Below the pieces are notes generated by a model that ran no database searches, had not been told where the DNA came from, and saw nothing but the letters and a program-made list of their open reading frames with translations. A stretch of DNA of 64,000 nt from Planctomicrobium piriforme (lineage in GTDB: Bacteria; Planctomycetota; Planctomycetia; Planctomycetales; Planctomycetaceae). How positions within the stretch are numbered: the first letter of the stretch is position 1; each line of letters opens with the position of its first letter. This document shows positions 32,969-41,982 of this stretch, piece after piece. The position numbers and the translations under genes are program-made. The DNA is taken from the NCBI RefSeq assembly GCF_900113665.1, contig NZ_FOQD01000007.1, forward strand, positions 1 to 64,000, in the 5' to 3' direction.

Positions 32969-33522
32969 TAATAACCCATTCCGAGTTCCTGGGCCTCAAC
33001 GGAGAGTTGGTGGAGTATCTTTTCTCGGGCCTCGTCATCCTTTCTCTTGTATGCCATCAGGTCGTCGAAACGGACGCGGCGAAACTTCCCCACGGTGCGG
33101 GATGGAATTTTGCCTTCATCGAGCAACTTCACCACATAAGGCCGCGACACATTCAACAGGTCTGCGGCTTGCTGTGTGGTCAGTTCGGCGCGGGTGGGAA
33201 TCAAGGTGACGGCGTTTCCATGGGACATTTCAGTCAGCAGGTTGACGAAGAGCCGTAACGCCGAGGCGGGCACGGTCATGATTTCGGCAGGCTCTCCGTT
33301 GTCGAGCAACTGAATTCGGATGCCGGCCTGCGTGCCGAGCTTGTGGGAAGCCAAAAGGCGGCTCGATTCCCCGGCCAGCAACGCGTCGGCGGGGCTCGAC
33401 GCGACCATTTCAAAATTCGCAGGAATGAGGGTCGACAGGGCAGTCTCCTTGCAACTTGCTACAAAGAGTATTGACTCATGCAGTCGAAACAGACGCAATG
33501 GGCGAAATAGTCGGAACGCCAT
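32968..33522 (-). CDS. Excisionase-type HTH antitoxin/DNA-binding protein
   Basis: The C-terminal part carries a MerR/excisionase-like helix-turn-helix: LTTQQAADLLNVSRPYVVKL, LDEGKIPSRTVGKFRRVRFD and DLMAYKR. The N-terminal part (ASALRLFVNLLTEMSHGNAV) resembles the oligomerisation region of antitoxins encoded beside PIN toxins. The frame opens at ATG 33522, but the first 28 residues look unlike the family. AAGGAG lies just before a CTG at 33438 that would start at LSTLIPANF, so translation may begin there. The stop overlaps the remnant toxin start. It probably autoregulates the locus and may be a solitary antitoxin now. Confidence 0.75.
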   Translation of the reverse strand: MAFRLFRPLRLFRLHESILFVASCKETALSTLIPANFEMVASSPADALLAGESSRLLASHKLGTQAGIRIQLLDNGEPAEIMTVPASALRLFVNLLTEMSHGNAVTLIPTRAELTTQQAADLLNVSRPYVVKLLDEGKIPSRTVGKFRRVRFDDLMAYKRKDDEAREKILHQLSVEAQELGMGY

Positions 33523-33573
33523 TTGGTGATGTGATGACGGTTCTGCCTACCAATCACGTTTCAGACGCTGCAA

Positions 33574-33614
33574 TGAAAACAGCCGGTCGCGTCGGGTGAC
33601 GCGGCCAGCTGTTG
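33574..33614 (-). terminator. Rho-independent terminator for DUF1559 copy 2
   Basis: On the minus strand an imperfect stem AACAGCTGGCCGCGTC / GACGCGACCGGCTGTT with a CACC loop is followed by TTTTC. It lies about 30 bases past the stop of the minus-strand DUF1559 gene. Confidence 0.8.
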
Positions 33615-33644
33615 GTATGTAGCAATCGTTGCGGGCAAGGTCGA

Positions 33645-34640
33645 TTAGAACTCGCCGACGATTTCGCCGTTACGGCAGGTCATGAGGGCGCGATACACGC
33701 TCAGGCCGGTGTTCTCACCGAGGAACCGGACAGCGCCATCGGCCATGGTCATGTGGATACCGCCTTCGTGAGCACTGCCGGCGACCCAATCCTGTCCCCA
33801 TGTCGCGGTGGAACCGTTAATGAGATACGTCGAATTGCCGCCGACATTCTGAACGTCCATCTGTTCAGCGCCTGGGTTCCAGGTTGCACCGGCCGTCGAA
33901 GTCCGGCAACCAATCCACAGACCGCCCTGCAGGTTGCAAGGGCTGCCGCCGCAGTTCCCGGCAGTGCCGGTTTCGGTGCGGGTGGTCCGCTCGGAGATGA
34001 AAATGGTGTTGCTCATCCCGTCGAGGAAGTCGGCGACTTTGCGGCTGACGTTTCTCTGGAAGGCGCCATCGGTCGCGCCTGCTGCTCCGACGGCGTCGGT
34101 TCCAGCAGCAGCGAGATAGTTCGATTTCCCGAAGTTGCTCTTCTTCGTGTTCAGACCGCCTGAGGGATCTGACGGGCAAATGAAGGCGGGCACGATGCGG
34201 ACAGCAGAGGGGACAGAAGTGGCCGTGGTGTTACTCGGCGTTCCCGTATTGGTGTAGTCCTGCCAGTTACGACAGAAATTGGCCGTTTCCGTGCCAATCT
34301 GGTTGTACAGACCAGCCTGATCGACGTAAGGGAGAATCATGGTTCCCCAAGCCAGTCCGTTCATGTTGGCAACGCTGGAGATCGTCTGGGTGGCGTCGCC
34401 GTCGAAGAAGCTCGGTGGGAAGCAGTTGAGGGCGTCGTGATAGTTGTGCAGAGCCAACCCAATCTGCTTCAGGTTGTTCTTGCACTGGCTGCGGCGGGCT
34501 GCCTCGCGGGCCTGCTGGACAGCGGGGAGCAGCAGGGCGATGAGGATCGCGATGATCGCGATGACCACCAGCAGTTCGATGAGAGTGAATGCGAGGAACC
34601 GGCGACGGCCGGCCCGAGTCGAAATTGTAGGAAACAACAT
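33645..34640 (-). CDS. DUF1559 prepilin-like protein (copy 2)
   Basis: The prepilin leader ends RRRF-LAFTLIELLVVIAIIAIL; the usual glycine before the cleavage phenylalanine is alanine. The DUF1559 body follows with AREAARRSQCKNNLKQIGLA, LHNYHDALNCFPP, MILPYVDQAGLYNQ, FICPSDPSGG, ADFLDGMSNTIFISE and the C-terminal SAHEGGIHMTMADGAVRFLG. AGGAGGTCCTC gives a very strong ribosome site before ATG 34640. It is closely similar along its whole length to copy 3 just upstream, so the two probably arose by tandem duplication. The 331-residue product is presumably exported; its role is unknown. Confidence 0.95.
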   Translation of the reverse strand: MLFPTISTRAGRRRFLAFTLIELLVVIAIIAILIALLLPAVQQAREAARRSQCKNNLKQIGLALHNYHDALNCFPPSFFDGDATQTISSVANMNGLAWGTMILPYVDQAGLYNQIGTETANFCRNWQDYTNTGTPSNTTATSVPSAVRIVPAFICPSDPSGGLNTKKSNFGKSNYLAAAGTDAVGAAGATDGAFQRNVSRKVADFLDGMSNTIFISERTTRTETGTAGNCGGSPCNLQGGLWIGCRTSTAGATWNPGAEQMDVQNVGGNSTYLINGSTATWGQDWVAGSAHEGGIHMTMADGAVRFLGENTGLSVYRALMTCRNGEIVGEF

Positions 34641-34661
34641 GAGGACCTCCTGAAACGGGAA

Positions 34662-34698
34662 CGAGAGACGTGAAAACGAGAGACGTGAAGAGACGTGA
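34662..34698. repeat. Short tandem repeat upstream of DUF1559 copy 2
   Basis: The unit CGAGAGACGTGAAAA is repeated as CGAGAGACGTGA and then AGAGACGTGA, immediately before the ribosome site of the minus-strand gene, so it lies in its 5' leader. Confidence 0.65.
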
Positions 34699-34735
34699 GT
34701 AGTACGACACTCAGAATTGAGTGGATCGAGAAATT

Positions 34736-34769
34736 CTCTCAGACGGCCGGGCGCGAGGCCGCCTGAGAG
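34736..34769 (-). terminator. Hairpin between the two DUF1559 genes
   Basis: CTCTCAGACGGCC (34736-34748) and GGCCGCCTGAGAG (34757-34769) pair with one mismatch around an 8-base loop. On the minus strand it is followed by AATTTCTCG, a weak T run. It could terminate or attenuate transcription from copy 3 into copy 2. Confidence 0.7.
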
Positions 34770-34799
34770 AATAGAGTCAATGACGAGCGCAATGCGAAA

Positions 34800-35804
34800 C
34801 TAGAATTCGCCGATGATTTCGCCGCCGCGGAGAGTGACCAGCGCACGATAGACGTTCAGGCCAGTGTTTTCGGAGAGGAAGCGGATGGATCCGTCTCCCA
34901 TCAGCATCTGGACGCCGCCTTCGTGGGCACTGGATGTAATCCAGTCGGCTGCCCAGTCGGCGGTGGAACCGTTGATCGCATAACTTGTATTGGCGCCGGC
35001 GAACACGGCGACATCGCATTGCTCGACGCCTGGGTTCCAAGAAGCCGCAGCTGTCGAGATACGTGTGCCGATCCACAGGCCGCCGCCAAACGCGCAAGCG
35101 TTCACACCGCATGTCCGCAAACCAGTTGCGTCATTACGAGTGGATTTTTCAGAGACGAAGATGGTGTTACTGGTGCCGTCAATGAAGTCGGCGATGCGTC
35201 GCGAGTCGCCGCGAGTGAAGGCACAGTTGGTGTCATTGACGCCGGCTGTGGCCGCTTGCAGCCCGGCCACGACGCCGTAGTTGGATTTGCCGAAGTTGCT
35301 TTTGTCGGTATTCAGGCCGCCCATTGGATCTGATGGGCAGATGAAGGCTGCAAGGATCCTGACGGCTGACGGGACGGAGGTTGCGATGGTGTTTGTCGGC
35401 GTGCCGGTGTTGCCGACATCCTGCCAACTGCGGGCGAAGCCGCCGGTTTCGGTGCCGATCTGGTTGTAGAGGGCAGCTTGATCGATGTAGGGGAGGATTA
35501 AAGCGCCCCAGCCGAGAGCATTGTTGTTGTCGACGCCTGTGACCGTGGCCGTGTTAATTGTGTCCATGTACGCCGGGGGAAACACGTTGAGTGCGTCCAG
35601 GTAGTTGTGCATCGCCAAGCCAATCTGCTTGAGATTGTTTTTGCACTGGCTGCGGCGAGCTGCTTCGCGGGCCTGCTGCACCGCAGGGAGCAGCAGTGCA
35701 ATCAGGATCGCGATAATCGCGATCACGACGAGGAGTTCGATCAGGGTAAACGCGGCGATTCGTTGACGCAGGGGGCGACTATGGCCCGAATTTGAGGGGA
35801 GCAT
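34800..35804 (-). CDS. DUF1559 prepilin-like protein (copy 3)
   Basis: The leader RQRIAAFTLIELLVVIAIIAIL, the block AREAARRSQCKNNLKQIGLA, MHNYLDALNVFPPAYMD, LILPYIDQAALYNQIG, FICPSDPMGG, ADFIDGTSNTIFVSE and the final SAHEGGVQMLMGDGSIRFLS define the family. ATG 35804 has AAAGGATG upstream. Compared with copy 2 the conserved framework is almost identical, while the segments between about residues 200 and 270 differ most (for example VSEKSTRNDATGLRTCG here). A carboxypeptidase-regulatory-like lipoprotein lies upstream on the same strand, a frequent companion of DUF1559 genes. Confidence 0.95.
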   Translation of the reverse strand: MLPSNSGHSRPLRQRIAAFTLIELLVVIAIIAILIALLLPAVQQAREAARRSQCKNNLKQIGLAMHNYLDALNVFPPAYMDTINTATVTGVDNNNALGWGALILPYIDQAALYNQIGTETGGFARSWQDVGNTGTPTNTIATSVPSAVRILAAFICPSDPMGGLNTDKSNFGKSNYGVVAGLQAATAGVNDTNCAFTRGDSRRIADFIDGTSNTIFVSEKSTRNDATGLRTCGVNACAFGGGLWIGTRISTAAASWNPGVEQCDVAVFAGANTSYAINGSTADWAADWITSSAHEGGVQMLMGDGSIRFLSENTGLNVYRALVTLRGGEIIGEF

Positions 35805-35946
35805 CGTGACACATCCTTTCGAAAAACGAGAAACAACTTTTAAATAACGATGGGCAACAGCGCACACGACGAAAAAATGTCGCTGCCCGCCGCTGCCCGA
35901 TTATGGTTTGGGAAATATTCCCTGAGAGCCCTGACTTCGAATACCG

Positions 35947-36354
35947 TTACTTCGATTTGAGATCGAAGTTGAATTCCTGCTTGCCCGGTTTCACTTCCGC
36001 ACCCAGCTCGCTCGCTGTGTTGTATTTGGCCGGGACCGGATCTTTGTAAGTCGGACCAGGCGGGTGATCGAGCGGAGTTGAGATCGTCACCGTGCTGCGT
36101 CCGACCGGAGTTCCTTTTTCGTTACCGGCATAGGTCAACGTGTATCGGCCCTCTGCGTCCGTTGTGCCCATCGCGGGTCGAGCCTTCTCGGAAGCAAAGA
36201 CGATGGTTTTATTGGGCAGTGGTGCACCATCCATGGTGACGATACCAGTCACTTCGCCGAGCTCTGGCCCTTTGGGCTTTCCGCCGCACCCGACAAATGT
36301 CACCGCGACCAACATCGCGACCACAACCAACCGCCCCCGCGTCTGCGTCAGCAT
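35947..36354 (-). CDS. Lipoprotein with carboxypeptidase-regulatory-like (transthyretin-type) domain
   Basis: From ATG 36354 the 135-residue product has a lipoprotein signal with a lipobox-like VTFVGC and then GGKPKGPELGEVTGIVTMDG, the start of a beta-sandwich seen in carboxypeptidase regulatory-like domains (PLPNKTIVFASEK, TTDAEGRYTLTY, GRSTVTIST). Such small lipoproteins are very common next to DUF1559 genes in Planctomycetota. The frame is open upstream to 36564, but that extension lacks a signal. It is probably first gene of a transcript that continues into the two DUF1559 genes. Function unknown. Confidence 0.85.
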   Translation of the reverse strand: MLTQTRGRLVVVAMLVAVTFVGCGGKPKGPELGEVTGIVTMDGAPLPNKTIVFASEKARPAMGTTDAEGRYTLTYAGNEKGTPVGRSTVTISTPLDHPPGPTYKDPVPAKYNTASELGAEVKPGKQEFNFDLKSK

Positions 36355-36600
36355 CTCGATGCACCCCTCGGCTGCCGCCGCTTTTGAAAACGCGACGCGC
36401 AGCGATGAAGATCCAGCTGTAACCGGACCGTTTTGAATGACCAAATTGAACGTTGAGAAAACGAATTCCGCCTGCTGAATCAGCAGACGCCTCACGAATG
36501 TGAGAAAATCAAACCAGGAGTTCCCCGTCGCACAAAAAACGCGATCCGGAAGTGTGATCTGCAAGATCGACAGTGATTTCAGCCAATCTTGATTCGTATG

Positions 36601-36629
36601 AGACTAAAAGGCGTCTGCGCAGGTGTCAA
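36601..36629 (-). promoter_or_regulatory. Possible sigma-70 promoter for the lipoprotein/DUF1559 transcript
   Basis: On the minus strand a consensus TTGACA is followed after 17 bases by TAGTCT, which matches only three positions of TATAAT. It lies about 250 bases upstream of the lipoprotein start. The rest of the 335-base gap (36355-36689) shows no gene. Confidence 0.3.
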
Positions 36630-36689
36630 GAATGAAATAAGGGGGTTCTGATCTGTTTATTACGGATTTCTACCGACCGTCAGCACAGG

Positions 36690-37388
36690 TCACCACCGGC
36701 CCCGTTCCTGCAGAATCGACACATTCGTAGCGCACAGCATGGCAAACAAGACTGCCGCGTAGGTGTCGTGTTCCATGTAGAAATAGACCGCCGCTCCCCC
36801 TGCCACCACGGCGCCAATGCGGGCGGCCGTCAGCAGGCCCCAGGCCGGATTTCGGGTCGAACAGAGAGCCTGGGAGATCCGACCGCCATCCAGCGGGAGC
36901 ACCGGGAGCAGGTTGACCAGTCCCCACCACAAGTTGATGTACAAAAGCTGTCCAAAGGTAAACGCCAGCAACATCCAGACATTGTCAGGCATCTCTTTGG
37001 GGAGCAGCGGCACTCCGAAGAGCAGAAGGAGTTGCGTCACCCCATACAGGCCGAACCCCGCCACCGGACCCGCGAGCGAGATCAGGACTGAGCGGGTAGT
37101 GCTTTCCCGCCAGCCATATGTGTCGTACATCGCCAGCCCGCCGAAGTGATACAGCAGGATGCGGGGGGAATATCCGAAGCGTCGGGCGGTGAGGGCGTGC
37201 CCGAGTTCGTGGACCAGAATCGAAACGAACAACACGAGCAGCCACGCGGCAAGGTATTGCACGCCTGCCTTCAGTGCGCCGTAGCCCAGCAGTGTTCCAC
37301 CCACCCAGAACCAGACCGAGACCCTGACCGGAATGCGCCAGAGGGAGAATTCCAGATCAAATGGTGTCGGTTCTACCGTGCCGAACAT
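36690..37388 (-). CDS. M50-family membrane metalloprotease (site-2 protease type)
   Basis: Zinc-binding HELGH (residues 60-64) lies in a transmembrane segment (LLVLFVSILVHELGHALTAR). The second motif NLLPVLPLDGGRI supplies the third ligand, Asp, near residue 176. Four to five membrane spans are visible over 232 residues, without a PDZ or CBS domain. Family members cut membrane-bound substrates within the bilayer, often releasing transcription factors. ATG 37388 is used; a TTG just before it also opens the frame. No obvious partner (anti-sigma factor) is adjacent. Confidence 0.93.
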   Translation of the reverse strand: MFGTVEPTPFDLEFSLWRIPVRVSVWFWVGGTLLGYGALKAGVQYLAAWLLVLFVSILVHELGHALTARRFGYSPRILLYHFGGLAMYDTYGWRESTTRSVLISLAGPVAGFGLYGVTQLLLLFGVPLLPKEMPDNVWMLLAFTFGQLLYINLWWGLVNLLPVLPLDGGRISQALCSTRNPAWGLLTAARIGAVVAGGAAVYFYMEHDTYAAVLFAMLCATNVSILQERGRW

Positions 37389-37643
37389 CAAGCTACCGCC
37401 GCAGGAGGATTAGAGAGGTCGCACATTGAGACATGAAATCTGACTCAAAGTGTAACGGGACGCGACCGTTTCGACAGTGCTTCAGCGCCCCACATCCGTC
37501 TCTGCAGACGGCTCACCATGCGACTCGGCTTGTTGCCGCCATGAACCTGGTGGCGCAGAGATTGTGCATTTGCGAGGGACTCGAACCTGCCACGGTTCCT
37601 CTGAGCCAATCTGCCCGACATAAGGGGAGTTCAATACACAGGC

Positions 37644-39206
37644 TCAGTCGCCGGCTTCCCAGTATGCGGCGAGGCCGGTGCCGGCTTCGTCGTAGGGAGC
37701 TCGCAGCGACTCGATGCGTGAGGAGCAGGTATCGCGGGGGCGAGAGACGATTTCTTCGCCCGGTTTCAAGCCTGAAAGAACTTCCACCTCGGTCTCGTTC
37801 GTCAGGCCGACCTGCACTTCGCGGGCTTCAATCTCGTCGCCGCTGCGGACGAACGCCATCTTGCGGCCATCCACGCAGACGACGGTTTCGAGCGGGACCG
37901 TAATGGAGTCGAAGCACTGGCCGACCAGCACGTTGACGTTGGCGGTCATGCCGGGGGCCAGGAGTTCCATCTGGGCTGGCTCGGCATCGACGGCGATGAG
38001 CACCTGATAGTCGCGGAGATCCTGATTCGGAAACCGTCCCCGTTGGGGAACGGTGGCGATGCTGGCGACATGACCGGTAAACCGCACATCGGGCAGGGCT
38101 TCGACCGAGATCGCGACAGGCTGACCAAGTTCGAGCTGACGAATGCGCGATTCATGCAGCCGTATCAGAACTTCAATCTGGGTACGGTCTGGCAACTGCA
38201 GCAGCGGCTGGAGGTAATACACGAGGTCGCCAGGCTGCGTCGTCTGGGTCGAACGAGAGCTGCTGCGGGGATAAATCACCTGGCCGGACTGCTTCGCGCG
38301 AATGGTACAAGCGGCAATGCTTCTTCCGATGCGTTTGATGAAGTTCTCGTAAGACGCCACGACGCGGCGATAAGCCTGGACTCGAATTTTTCCGTTGAGC
38401 AGGGCCGCTTTCGAAGCCAGTTGAGCACGTTCGAGAGCGCGGACCGATTCGGATTGGGCGGCGGTCAGTTCGATCAGTTTGCGGTCGTGACCGTACAGGC
38501 TCAGGACGCGGAGCTTATTCTTCTCTGCGGCTAAAGTCTGCTCGCTCCGCATGAGGTTGATGCGTTCGGAATCCTGCTCGGAAATGTCTTTGTAGCCGAG
38601 TTCGACCATGCGGGCGGTGTACTCGTACTTCTTGCGGGCATAGATGAGTGCGGCGTCCGCCAGTGCGAGATTCTGTTCGATGACATGGCGTTCCTGCGTC
38701 GCCTGCGCCATGCGGTAGCCGGCCAGATTCAGCGAGGTCAGCACGACTTGCAGTTGGGCTGCCGCGATGCGGCTTTCGTTGACGAGTTCCTGAATCTTCA
38801 GGCCGGACTCGGCGGTCTGCAACGCGGACTGTGCCTGAACCAGCAAGACCTGGCGTTCTTTTTCGCGCTGGATGAGGGGCGCGGAATCGAGTTCGGCGAC
38901 GATGTCGCCGGCGTTCACGAAGCTGCCTTCCTCTTTGATCCAGAGCAGGTTCGCGTTCCACTCGCAGCGGCTGGTAATAACTGTGTTGCGGGAGCTTTGG
39001 AGTTCTCCCCGTTCCTGAACGCAGACTTCAAAATGGCCGATTTCGACCATGGTGAAGCCGTCATTCGGAATGCGCGGGAAGGAATCACCCACCCCGTAAC
39101 TGATGACCGGGACGAGGGCGAGGCTGCAGATGGTCCCGGCCGCGAGCAGCAGCAGGGAAAGGCGGGAGCGCGGGGAGCGCGTGTTCTGGCGTGAAGTCGG
39201 CGTCAT
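37644..39206 (-). CDS. HlyD-type periplasmic adaptor (membrane fusion protein)
   Basis: One N-terminal transmembrane helix (SLLLLAAGTICSLALVPVI) is followed by a barrel-sandwich strand (RGELQSSRNTVITSRCEWN, then GSFVNAGDIVAELDSAPL), a long coiled coil (about residues 110-280), the return hybrid motif CTIRAKQSGQVIYPRSSS and beta-barrel sections ending VGLTNETEVEVLSGLKPGEE. Such adaptors bridge an inner-membrane ABC or RND pump and an outer-membrane channel. Neither partner is beside it here. ATG 39206 is chosen because AGGA lies 8 bases upstream. The frame continues to 39335 with no better start. Confidence 0.87.
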   Translation of the reverse strand: MTPTSRQNTRSPRSRLSLLLLAAGTICSLALVPVISYGVGDSFPRIPNDGFTMVEIGHFEVCVQERGELQSSRNTVITSRCEWNANLLWIKEEGSFVNAGDIVAELDSAPLIQREKERQVLLVQAQSALQTAESGLKIQELVNESRIAAAQLQVVLTSLNLAGYRMAQATQERHVIEQNLALADAALIYARKKYEYTARMVELGYKDISEQDSERINLMRSEQTLAAEKNKLRVLSLYGHDRKLIELTAAQSESVRALERAQLASKAALLNGKIRVQAYRRVVASYENFIKRIGRSIAACTIRAKQSGQVIYPRSSSRSTQTTQPGDLVYYLQPLLQLPDRTQIEVLIRLHESRIRQLELGQPVAISVEALPDVRFTGHVASIATVPQRGRFPNQDLRDYQVLIAVDAEPAQMELLAPGMTANVNVLVGQCFDSITVPLETVVCVDGRKMAFVRSGDEIEAREVQVGLTNETEVEVLSGLKPGEEIVSRPRDTCSSRIESLRAPYDEAGTGLAAYWEAGD

Positions 39207-39655
39207 CACGTCCATCCTTTTCGTTCCGACAGCGCGGCCAGGGGAATCAGGTGGGAAGCTCGAATCTGGCGCGGCTGGTGAGGCAGGAAATTCGCGTTCA
39301 TACATATCCGGTGTTCCGGGCAGGTTGAACGGCACTATCCATGATCAGGTGGGATATTCCCCCAGGGCGGGGGCCAACGGGACGATCATATCGTCGACCG
39401 TTGATGTTCATGAAGGGAAAACAGGGCAGTTCAGGCGGGAAACAGTAAAAATTGCGACAGGAGAGCAAGCCTGCGAAATGAGGATCGAATCTCCGCAAGT
39501 GCCTATCTGTGAATGACCTGTGAGAAAAACACCGCTGACAACGGCAGTTTGCCAACGGCTCTCTGCTGACGCGTCGATCACGTCCATTTATCGGCAGACT
39601 GAGGGAATGCCTCAGACTTTGAATCTGCCGAATGGGCAATTTCTTGATGGCCGAA
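39207..39655. other. 449-base gene-free region between HlyD-type and Hsp70 genes
   Basis: I see no gene or strong repeat. The segment holds the promoter region of the HlyD-type gene on the right side of its start and the tail region of the Hsp70 gene on the left of 39656. A GGGATATTCCCCCAGG stretch near 39350 is a weak palindrome only. Confidence 0.4.
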
Positions 39656-41620
39656 TTACTTCTGGCGAGGCCGTTGCTGCGGCGCCTTGGGAGGCGATTT
39701 CATCGGCTCGGTTTTGATCTGCAGTTCATTGACGGCGGCACCAGGTCGCGCAGGGGGCTTGCCTGCCTTACGATTGGCTGTTGCCGATTCGCAGTGGAGA
39801 CAGCGGCCTTTCGAATCGAGGGCTTCGCCGCACTGATTGCAGAGGGGGACCGGCATTTCGGAGTCTTCGACCGAAATTGGCGCAGGGCGGACTGTGACAA
39901 GCTTGCGCTGCCGCTCCGGTTCTGCTTTCACGGCAACCGCCTTGGCCTTGGGCGGCGACGACTTGGCGGCGACGGGCGAAGCTTGAACGGGAATCGCCTG
40001 CGCCGACCCTGACGGGAGCATCGAGAACTGGTCGGCAGGGCTGACGATCGCAGGCCGTTGGACGGCAGGCTGAATCGTTGCCGCGCCTTCGACCGGAGTG
40101 GAGGAAGCCGGTCGAATGATCGTCGTTTCAGCGCGCTGGCCGCTGGTGATGTCGACCGCCTCGACATGCACGCGAGCCTGTTCGTCGTAGCGGATTGTCA
40201 CTTCAATGGGCGAGGTGGCCGGCAGGTTCTCTGGCAGTCCGGTGATTTCGCATTCCCCGATCTCGACGAACGGCTCGTCGGGGGACGTGCCGCTTTCGAT
40301 GATGTGCAGATGAACCTTCTTCTGATTCGGAATCGCGGTTCCGAATTTTTGCTGGTAGGCACAGGGGAGCGGCGTATTCGCAGGCAGCAGGAAGTGCGGC
40401 AGACGGTGTCCCGCCTGCATGTCCCGCACCAGAATGCCGAGCGAACGTCCGCTGACGCTTTGCTGTTTGAACGTCGACAGACGCGTAGCCGCCTGTTTGT
40501 TGAGAACCGACTTTTCGAGCTTCCGGCCAGAGAGCAGCATGCCGGCGTAGTACGCGGCGCCGTGGCAGATGGACTGATCCGGCGAGAGGGCCTGATTGAG
40601 CGTCGTGCCGCTGATACGCTGCAGCATGTTCCGGATCATGGGCATCCGGGAAGCGCCCCCGGTGGCCAGCACGGTGTCAATGCGGGCCCAGCCGAGCTTG
40701 TTGGCCTTAAGCATTTCCTGAGTGAGCGATTCGGTGCGGTCGACGAGTTGCTTCGTCAGTGCTTCGAACTGCTCGCGCTCGATCGTGTAACCTTTGCGAC
40801 GGCCAGCGTGCTGCACGACCAGCGATGATCGAGGTCGCACGCTCAGGCTGCGTTTGGCCTGTTCCACTTCGAGGGCGAGGGCCTGCATGCTTTCGCGATC
40901 CATACGGGGATCACTGATCGATTCTTTGGTGAACAGGTCACAGGCGTTGTCTTCGAGGGCGCGGTTCCAGTCGAGTCCCCCCAGTCGCAAATCGCCGCCG
41001 GAGGCCAGCACGCGGACATGCTGACGGTTGTACTGCACCAGCGAGAGATCAAACGTCCCGCCCCCGAGATCGAAGACCAGCACGGTTTGATCGTTCGCCA
41101 GTTCGGCAAACCACATCCCTTCGCCGAGGACGTAGCACATCGCCGCGGCGACAGGTTCGTTGATGATGTCGACCCGTTCGAGCCCGGCCTGAATTCCCGC
41201 TTCGACCGTATCGCGGCGCTGGAGTTCACTGAACTGGGCCGGCACGGTGATCACGGCATGCCGGATGGTTCCCAACTGTGTGGATGCAGCGTCCAGGAGC
41301 TTTTTGACAATGAACGACGCGATGTCTTTGGGGCGATAGACGCGACCATCGAAAACCCAGCACTTGTGCGGGTCGCCCATGTGCCGTTTGGCGTGCTGCA
41401 CCACCCGTTCCGGCGACGCGACGGAATGCCGCAGGGCCTCGGTGCCGACGATGACGTCGTGCCCGTCGAAGAGGACGGCCGAGGGGGTGGATAATTCACC
41501 TTCGCCATTGGCGAGCGTGACGGGCTGTCCCTGCGGCGTCAGGTAGGACAGGCAGGAATAGGTCGTCCCCAGGTCGATGCCGACAGGAACAACAGAATTT
41601 CGTGCCGGAGAAGACGCCAT
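39656..41620 (-). CDS. Hsp70-family protein with C-terminal zinc ribbon
   Basis: The N-terminal ATPase domain is a standard DnaK type: PVGIDLGTTYSCLSYL, RRDTVEAGIQAGLERVDIIN-EPVAAAM, VLVFDLGGGTFDLSLVQ and DTVLATGGASRMPMIRNML. The substrate-binding domain is shorter than in DnaK (ILVRDMQAGHRLPHFLLPAN, EVTIRYDEQARVHVEAVD). The C-terminal lid is replaced by a long Pro/Ala/Lys linker and a C-x2-C-x9-C-x2-C ribbon (Cys594, 597, 607 and 610 in LCNQCGEALDSKGRCLHC). Start ATG 41620 follows GAAGGGTGC. It is distinct from the housekeeping DnaK, which normally lies with GrpE and DnaJ. The ribbon may select particular clients. Confidence 0.93.
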   Translation of the reverse strand: MASSPARNSVVPVGIDLGTTYSCLSYLTPQGQPVTLANGEGELSTPSAVLFDGHDVIVGTEALRHSVASPERVVQHAKRHMGDPHKCWVFDGRVYRPKDIASFIVKKLLDAASTQLGTIRHAVITVPAQFSELQRRDTVEAGIQAGLERVDIINEPVAAAMCYVLGEGMWFAELANDQTVLVFDLGGGTFDLSLVQYNRQHVRVLASGGDLRLGGLDWNRALEDNACDLFTKESISDPRMDRESMQALALEVEQAKRSLSVRPRSSLVVQHAGRRKGYTIEREQFEALTKQLVDRTESLTQEMLKANKLGWARIDTVLATGGASRMPMIRNMLQRISGTTLNQALSPDQSICHGAAYYAGMLLSGRKLEKSVLNKQAATRLSTFKQQSVSGRSLGILVRDMQAGHRLPHFLLPANTPLPCAYQQKFGTAIPNQKKVHLHIIESGTSPDEPFVEIGECEITGLPENLPATSPIEVTIRYDEQARVHVEAVDITSGQRAETTIIRPASSTPVEGAATIQPAVQRPAIVSPADQFSMLPSGSAQAIPVQASPVAAKSSPPKAKAVAVKAEPERQRKLVTVRPAPISVEDSEMPVPLCNQCGEALDSKGRCLHCESATANRKAGKPPARPGAAVNELQIKTEPMKSPPKAPQQRPRQK

Positions 41621-41982
41621 CGATGCACCCTTCAGATGTGAGCCGTATGCAATCATGATCCTATCAGCCCGTTGAAACCAAAGGAAACTGGTGGTGAAGG
41701 GGGTTTGCGCGTGTGCTTTTCAAAAGTTGGCGGAAAATCTGCTCAAACCGCTGTTGATTTCTGTCAGAGGCAGCTTCGCTGTGGTCTTTCCGGGCCGCTC
41801 TGAGGAGATTCCCGGTTTCTGAATTTCGGTCTGGCGGATACCATATTCACGAAACGGGACGCGTCCCGTTTTTTCCACGCCAGAAATTCCCGCACGGCAA
41901 AGGTTTCGATTTTGTATTCGGCGGAACGTGCCCTGACGCCTCCGGGGAACCGCCATTGAAGCCCTGCCTGACGCCGCCTGCC
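41621..41982. other. Divergent promoter region between Hsp70 and alcohol dehydrogenase genes
   Basis: No gene or strong repeat is visible in these 362 bases. The region must hold both promoters, but no sigma-70 pair with good spacing stands out. Confidence 0.35.

Noticed and set aside
37560..37610. tRNA-like segment (GAGGGACTCGAACC reads like a T arm on the minus strand)
   Set aside because: The T stem does not pair, and no acceptor, D or anticodon stems can be drawn around it. At most a degraded relic.
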